A stretch of 63,881 bases of DNA from Antrodiella citrinella (Eukaryota; Basidiomycota; Agaricomycetes; Polyporales; Steccherinaceae), in assembly GCA_004802725.1 (NCBI GenBank), contig SGPM01000146.1:1-63881 (forward strand). The letters are read 5' to 3'. The notes under the pieces are model-generated. The model was not told where the DNA came from. It searched no databases and saw only the letters and a list, made by a program, of their open reading frames with translations. How positions within the stretch are numbered: the first letter of the stretch is position 1; the number at the start of each line of letters is the position of its first letter. The translations under genes were made by a program, and so were the position numbers. Positions 57,955 through 63,881 of this stretch are shown here, in pieces.

Positions 57955-59625
57955 GGATGATAGGGAAACTATCTCTCATACCCATGTCAGTATTGTGGCG
58001 CTCTCAGTCCTTTCGTTCGTTGAATCTCACGCATACTACCTTACAGCGTTAAAGAAGCATACAGAACAAGGCAAAAATGCCAAATTTCTGTACGCCGTGA
58101 CCGATATGCAAGGCTGGCGGCTCGGTGAGTGTACTCTTGCCCAACGGTCGCGTGAACACCATCAGCGAAGCGTACGGTCCCTTTACATGCATGCTCATAT
58201 TTTTTATGTGTCCCATAGAGATGGAAGATGCGTACGCAGCTATTCTAGATCTTGATGAAACGGGCGAAGAGTCTACCAATGCGTTCTTTGCTGTGTACGA
58301 TGGTCACGGCGGTACGTCCTCTCACTTGTCCGCCTGAACCAGCTTTTCATGTTGTATCTTCAGGTACAAATGCCTCGAAATACGCTGGGATCAGTGTACA
58401 CAAAANACTACTCACTGAAGACGCATACAAGTCACGTACATATACCGAGGCGTTCAAGCGGACGTTCCTAGACATAGATGAAGACATGAAGCTACGTGCG
58501 TACCTATTTCCATCCCGTTCACGGGGGCCCGTTGAAGTCCTTCTGATTGGATAGTTCCTCTCTAGTGGAAGGCAACGTTGCTGTTGGAGCGTCGGGATGC
58601 ACCGCCGTTGCGTCCCTTGTCACGAGCGATAATCGAATCATTGTGGTACGTCATGTCATTTTGGAGGCGTATTATGGGCACAGCTCATGGATGGTATACC
58701 AGGCGAACGCAGGAGATTCAAGAGCTGTGCTTAGCTGCAACGGAACTGTCAAGCCTCTGAGTGTTGATCATAAACCCAACGATGAAGGTACGAACAGACT
58801 GCGTTGTTTCCTTGAAGATTGACGCTCATATGTCCTCTCAACGCCAGGTGAACACAAACGTATAAGTGAAGCAGAAGGGTTTGTCCGATTCGGACGAGTA
58901 TGTGGTAAGTCCTCGTGCGACCGCCATGTTATATGTCCACAGAATTCACCCCTATGGCAGGAAACTTGGCTTTGTCGCGAGCATTTGGCGATTTCGAATA
59001 CAAGAAGAACGAGAAGCTTACCCCGGAGGCGCAGATCATCACCTGCGACCCAGACGTGACTGAACATGCCATCACAGATGACGACGAATTCATGATCATT
59101 GCTTGTGACGGTGAGTTCCTGAAGATCAGTTGGTGCTTCTGCAGATGACTCAACCGCTCTGCCTCGTCAGGTATCTGGGATTGTCTTACTTCACAACAAT
59201 CTGTGAATTGCGTGCGGTTCCTGATATCTCAAGGCTACAAGCTGCCTGAAGTCTGTGAACGCCTTCTGGACCATTTGGTTGCGCCAGACACAGATGCGGA
59301 CAGTCCTATCGGATGCGACAACATGACTATCATGATCGTCGCGCTGCTGAACGGAAAGACGGAAGAGGAGTGGTACGCACAGGTTTCAAGCCGGGCGAAG
59401 CAAAATCCAAACTTCCAAAAACTGCCGACCTTGTATCCGGAGTTCAGGGTCAGTCGGTTCGAGAAGAAGAAGGCCATGATGACGGAAAGAGAGAGGCTGA
59501 GGCAGGAGAGCGAAGCGGCGACTGCAGCAAGTGGGAGTGGGTCGACGACGCCGACGTCGGGCGCGACCGGAGAGAAGGTCTTGTACTTTGGTGGCAAGCA
59601 CTCAGAACCTCTTGCTTTTGCATGA
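57955..59625 (+). CDS. PP2C-type protein phosphatase (Ptc2/3-like), start uncertain
   Basis: Metal-dependent Ser/Thr phosphatase. Well-supported exons begin at about 58047: LKKHTEQGKNAKFLYAVTDM, QGWRLG-MEDAYAAILDLD (metal/phosphate site ED), FFAVYDGHGG, GTNASKYAGISVHK, FKRTFLDIDEDMKL, VGASGCTAVASLVTSDNRII, ANAGDSRAVLSCNGTVKPLS, DHKPNDEG-EHKRISEAEGFV, FGRV, GNLALSRAFGDFEYKKNEKL, QIITCDPDVTEHAITDDDEF, MIIACDG-IWDCLTSQQ, VAPDTDADSPIGCDNMTIM, then a tail typical of Ptc2/3 with YPEFRVSRFEKKKAM. An unresolved base at 58406 lies in an exon. A canonical N-terminus (family MGQTLS) is not found intact: RETISHTH at about 57959-57985 looks like a degenerate version without an ATG. The exon around 58955 carries an unusual EFTPMA insert before GNLALSRA. 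Confidence 0.8.
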
Positions 59626-60164
59626 ACTGTAGTAACGAAGGCCGTCTTTTGTGTTGATTGTAGTTAGTTGGAAACCATTCAGGTTGTAAGAGTAATTGTT
59701 GTTGTGTTCCTTGCGCCTCGCACTGCGCATCATGACGCTGATGTCGCACCGTTGGGCGATATTTCTGTGCGCTCTCTCGAGGCGACTGTCGACGGTGCTA
59801 AAGGAAATGTCGGGACGAGTGGACAGCCCGAATTTATTTCGTGTTTCAAGAGGAGAGAGGATACTGCGTTTGGGGACTCTCCGGGATGAGAAGTGATACA
59901 GGAGATTCGGCATGCCTATAAGCAGCGGTTAGACTAGCGCGTACCCGAGAATAACAGGGCCTCCCGGGCTGTACACTTTCTTCCTCTTTATCTCCCGTTT
60001 TCCTGTATTTCTCGCCTGTCCTCCTGTCGTCGTGCTGCGTCGAACGACTGCTGTACTTCTTCCTTGTCACGTCCACAATCACAACTGACATACAGCAAAA
60101 GTGCTGTGTGCGTTGTCACGAATCTGCCAATTACCTCACACGAGACGACGTCCTTCTAAAGCCT

Positions 60165-62517
60165 ATGTCCTACTCTCTTCATGGCTGCCATACTACCTCG
60201 AAACCCTGTCTGAGCTCGTCGTTTGCGCCCGCGAAGCTTGCCTTCTTCACACTCTGTGCGGCCGTCTCCACAGTATGGGCGGCACCGTCGGCTCCGCTCT
60301 CCAGACGGCAACAGTTGCCCAATTCTGATTCACAACCTGCGAGTAATGGCGGCGGCGGCGGGAAAGGCATAGGGCCACAAGTATACGTGCGTACGCTACC
60401 AGCAATCATGTCCCTCAGTTAAACTCATAACTTTGATTTGCACGACTGCACATCCACTTGATGACGTTAGGCCCCTATAATCATCGTGGTCTTCTTACTG
60501 GTCGTGCTCGCGGTGCTCTCCTGGAATCGGGGGACATGGAGGTTGAAGCTCGGGAACTGGGGCACCGCTGCTGCCATCGCCTCGGGTACTGTCGTACCTA
60601 GCGCCAATCTCAATAGCACACGGGAGTTGACCGCAGAGTTGCTTGCGGGAGGGAACAATAACAGTCCTGCTACGACCCCTGCTACAACCACGACGACGAG
60701 TAGACCGAGACGGTCACGCCGGAACAACAGACGGACGGGCAGTATGATTTCCACGCGCTCACTGCCGATGTATATGAAAGAGCCGGGCGACGAGGAACTA
60801 GTCATCTATCGGTAAGCATTCTCACATTGCACTTGACGACCTAGGCCTCACATCGGACTGTAGTGGGCCTTCGGATATGGAGGACATGCCAGAGAACATG
60901 ATGAACATGCCGCCAGTGGAGGAACATGGCACGGAGAGTCCAGATAGTTCTTTAAACATGTCGAGGGTCAACACTCGGGAGTATGGTAACATGCCTGACA
61001 GTCCGCATGATATGCCACTCCTCAGTCCTGAAGACTTCAACCCCGAAGCCGATCTATCTGGTCAGACGCTGATCCCGCCCCCTAATCTCGACCAATTACA
61101 CAACCGACCCAGTTTCGAGACTCTCCTCAGTACAGAGGATAGCGACGAACACGAACACCACGATCAGCAGCCCGACACCCCGGATCCCAGAGGAGAAGCT
61201 CCTCCTTACTTCGAGGTGGTGCCGATGGACGAGCTCAACGCAACGACTTCACGTGATACAGACGTGATCCCCGAAGACCCAGAAACACCGGAGACGGCAC
61301 AATCTGTACAATCACATCACTCGCAGCAAGCCAGCAACGGTTCTCGTAGACGTTCTATCTTCGGCTTCCTCCATCGCGGTACCGGCGCTGCATCGCCGCC
61401 TCCTGTGCCCAACAATCGCAATACGACGTCGCACACTCGCACGGACTCAGGTCCATCTATTGTGTCCGTAGCCAGCACGTCCAACGACGGGCACTCCCGC
61501 AACCGGTCTCGTACGCAGCATCGGCCATCGCAGTCCACGGGCAACGGTTCTGTCTTCAGCCTCGGCCCAAGCCCTTTCCGGACTATATCTCGACAACGGT
61601 CCAACGCGGCGCTTGATGCCCGTCTGAACTCGGCATCTATGATCTCACTGAACTCCATCTCCGCGCCGTTGACACACACGCTGGTCCGCACGGAGTTCAC
61701 GTACCCCAAGTCCGGTCCTACGCCCGAACAGCTGAAGTTGATCTCGTCGAGAGAGACTTTTGCGAGGTTCGGAGTGCCGTATGGGCCTGACGCGGTTGCG
61801 TTTGCGTCGCAATCTAGGGTTGATCTGGTTCCTCCTCCTGGTTTCGACGAAGTCACCAGCTCTACGCCGGGACCTTCGGGGTTGTCGAATGCGAACGAGG
61901 ATGAATCGGGTCCGGATGACGAGGATAGCAGCAACGATGTCCAAATCGGTGCTGATGGTGTGGCAAGACGGCCAAGCCTGCGGATTACGGTCGATGGGGA
62001 CGAACCAGCGGACGTTCAGGCGGGCAATTATAATCCCCAAGTTGCGTCGTCGTCAGATGTACATGCGACAATAGCAGGTGGCGATGATCAGCGTTCCGCC
62101 GAGCACATTCCGCTCCCGCCTTCACCAGCAAAATCAGAAGAGAACCTCCCCCCTCCTGCAACCACAACATCACCGGTCATAATTGCTCCTCATCCTCCAC
62201 CTGGTCTCGCATCGACTCCTGCTGGCCCATCCTCTTTCAAAGATCCCTCACCGAACCCCCGCTCGGAATCACGCGCGAGTTCGTATCTCTCCTTCGCCAC
62301 CGCTGAAGAAGACTCCCTGCACTCGACGTCGCCTCTCCCACATGTGCAAGTCTTCGACACGAACATGACGAGTGAGGCGAACGGCGCTGCGGAGTCCCCC
62401 GCGACGACTGCGCCGCCTACGCCGCGCATGCCGAGCGCGCGGGCCTTGCAGCACGACGATGCTGATGACATTGCGACACCCACCGCCCCTTCACCGTCGA
62501 CTATCCCTGTGCATTGA
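60165..62517 (+). CDS. Single-pass membrane or secreted protein, basidiomycete-conserved, disordered
   Basis: The ATG at 60165 gives MSYSLHGCHTTSKPC then a hydrophobic signal-type stretch, AKLAFFTLCAAVSTVWAAPS, followed by SRRQQLPNS with a dibasic (Kex2-like) site. After a short intron a strong TM helix follows, PIIIVVFLLVVLAVLSW. Exon 2 is then basic (RPRRSRRNNRRTGSMISTRS) with SLPMYMKEPGDEELVIYR; the large last exon is rich in Pro, Ser, Asp and Met, with GEAPPYFEVVPMDELN, RRRSIFGFLHRGTG, RTEFTYPKSGPTPEQLKLIS, SRETFARFGVPYGPDAVAFA (the most ordered, likely conserved block) and the end TAPSPSTIPVH. The predicted topology is a type I protein with a long cytosolic tail. No enzyme motif; function unknown. 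Confidence 0.75.
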
Positions 62518-63306
62518 AAGAATATACTTGGGTGCGTCGAGGTGATTTAAAGGTCTGCGTATCCATTGAAGAACAAGGAGCCCATATATGATCTATGATC
62601 TACACCATACGCGAGCCACCCCCCCCCCCCACCCCCCCTTTTTTTTTTTTGCTCGGGCGTGCGTGCGCGTAGCTCCTTCGAGGGATGCAAGGACTCTATC
62701 CGCATGTTTTCTCTCTTCTCTATTCATTATCTGTTTGTCTTGTTTGGCATGACGCATTTGTACCAGTACCTCACACCCTTCATGATCTGCATCGCGCCNC
62801 CTCCACCACCTCCTTCTACTCCCTGCTTCGAAAACTCCCCATTACTAAACTCCGCACCGCCACTAATCACGAATCCTAGACGTTTTATCTTTGCTCATGA
62901 TATTATTTCTCTACTGACTCCCCTAGCTGTCTGTTTTCCTGTCTTCTGACGTTCATCTCATCTTTTCATCTCACCCATTGTTGTGGTTTTTGCTCCTGAT
63001 TTTCGGACGGTCTTGGATTGGTTCGCAAGTGCTTCCTGTGCGTGGTGCTTTCTCTTGCCTCAAATGTAAACACACAACGGAACCTAACCCTCCTTGCTCG
63101 TAGTTGCGTACTTAGCCTTCATGGTGCTACGTGTAGTCGAAAGCAAAATGGAAATGCTAGAGTTGAAATGAGATCGTGTGAGCAGCTGCTGGCGATATTC
63201 ACACTGAATACGAACATCAGAGCTCGTATTGCACAGGTTGCTATTTCGCTACGACTTCATGTGGCACAAGCTAGGTATCATCTCAAGTTGAATAAGGCAA
63301 AGTTTA
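62518..63306. other. No supported gene; low complexity and unassigned sequence
   Basis: The 3' flank of the membrane protein gene, a C/T homopolymer tract (62619-62650), one unresolved base (62799) and pyrimidine-rich DNA up to about 62990. No protein or RNA gene was recognised. Confidence 0.45.
62619..62650. repeat. Poly-C / poly-T homopolymer tract
   Basis: Twelve C, one A, seven C, then twelve T in a row. Such tracts are error-prone in sequencing; length may be inexact. Confidence 0.9.
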
Positions 63307-63741
63307 CTACACCCTATATACAGGACAGATTCTACACGTCTGCGCGAAGTCGTGTTCGGGATGAGCGAACATACTGGTGAGAGAGGTGTCCAAGGCTGCC
63401 ATCGAGGGAGCGTACGGGAACATAGGGAGCGGGAGCGTCGTCGGTTGAATCAGGTGCATCATACCGCAAGTCTTGTCGATCCAGTCCTCGAACTCGGTCG
63501 GGTCGTAAAGGCTTTCGAGATCTCCGGGATAGGCACCGCGTCGCGAAAGTCCGTCGGGCGAATGGAAGGAAGCGGGGACATGATACAGGGTGAAATGGAA
63601 CATAAGGATAGAGACGATCCAACGGTTTAGCGTCGCGTTCGGCATGAGGTCAGGGTTACGCAGCATCCCGCGAACGTACGACGCTGATGAGACCCACGGC
63701 TCGCTGGTACCGGATACGCCCATAGGAGACCATTTTAGCAT
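63307..63741 (-). mobile_element. Ty3/gypsy-type retrotransposon pol fragment
   Basis: The minus-strand frame reads RNPDLMPNATLNRWIVSILM, FHFTLYHVPASFHSPDGLSR, RGAYPGDLESLYDPTEFEDW and IDKTCGMMHLIQ. This matches the C-terminal part of the reverse transcriptase/RNase H region of basidiomycete Ty3/gypsy-like elements, where a conserved pattern NRW-I-x-x-I-L-x-F-x-F-x-L-x-H-V-P followed by H-x-PDGLSRR is found just after RNase H. No protease, RT YxDD, integrase or LTR is visible. The fragment is bounded on its 5' side (63757 on) by a 31-bp tandem repeat, so it is truncated. Confidence 0.75.
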
Positions 63742-63756
63742 TATTCCGCGGCACTT

Positions 63757-63881
63757 CGGACCTCTTCGAGTCGATTCTACGATACGTCGGACCCTTCCTA
63801 TACGATTCTACGGTGCATCGGACCCCTTCGATTCGATTCTACGGTGCATCGGACTTCTTCTACTCCCTTCTACTCATTCCC
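63757..63881. repeat. 31-bp tandem repeat, about four units, running off the window
   Basis: Units start at 63757, 63788, 63819 and 63850. Each starts CGGAC, has a CTTC-type core and ends with GATTCTACG(G/A)TRC(A/G)T (the second and third end ATTCTACGGTGCAT). The last unit is diverged (CTTCTACTCCCTTCTACTC) and reaches the window end, so the array may continue. Confidence 0.85.

Noticed and set aside
1..63881. CRISPR array, rRNA operon or bacterial-type operon
   Set aside because: No regularly spaced direct repeats with unique spacers, no rRNA cores, and intron-rich eukaryotic genes throughout.

Overview
The window is nuclear DNA of a filamentous basidiomycete, most likely a mushroom-forming Agaricomycete. 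The reasons are: genes are cut by many short (about 45-70 bp) GT-AG introns; there is a DUF6533 membrane protein, a basidiomycete-type serine-rich membrane protein and the expanded kinase-like family with an N-terminal 'FLESKGY' motif; and the housekeeping genes (IRE1, SET1, CLN3/BTN1, seryl-tRNA synthetase, JIP5, ALDH7, Asterix) are of fungal type. The draft holds unresolved bases at 35659-35660, 58406 and 62799, so single-base frame problems may be sequencing errors.

Layout. 1-12.9 kb: a DUF6533 membrane protein; a metabolic trio in which two membrane-anchored TAP-like alpha/beta hydrolases (both minus) flank a BBE/FAD oxidase (plus), the second hydrolase carrying a reading-frame break; then the vacuolar/lysosomal CLN3 homologue. 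12.9-15.3 kb: gene-poor, with old internal duplications. 15.3-19.3 kb: an aryl-alcohol-dehydrogenase-like aldo-keto reductase with a frame problem, convergent with a kinase-like gene that contains a 990-bp intron packed with GGAC/GTCC motifs.

19.4-34.5 kb is an accessory, decaying region. It holds three copies of one unidentified multi-exon repeat family (two of them nearly identical and inverted about 8 kb apart), a truncated SDR, a small Asterix gene with a phase conflict, an apparently intact neutral ceramidase, a degenerate second kinase-like gene and a poorly supported small gene.

34.8-62.5 kb is a dense conserved block: IRE1 and JIP5 (divergent), ALDH7, a serine-rich two-TM protein, a small acidic protein, seryl-tRNA synthetase and a DUF1308 protein (divergent), SET1 (COMPASS H3K4 methyltransferase), a PP2C phosphatase and a secreted or single-pass membrane protein. 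The right edge holds a Ty3/gypsy-type pol fragment that abuts a 31-bp tandem repeat.

Themes: ER stress and membrane biogenesis (IRE1, Asterix), sphingolipid turnover (ceramidase), vacuole (CLN3), chromatin (SET1), translation and ribosome biogenesis (SerRS, JIP5). I saw no CRISPR array, rRNA or convincing tRNA. Exon borders are hand-read from splice sites and reading frame.
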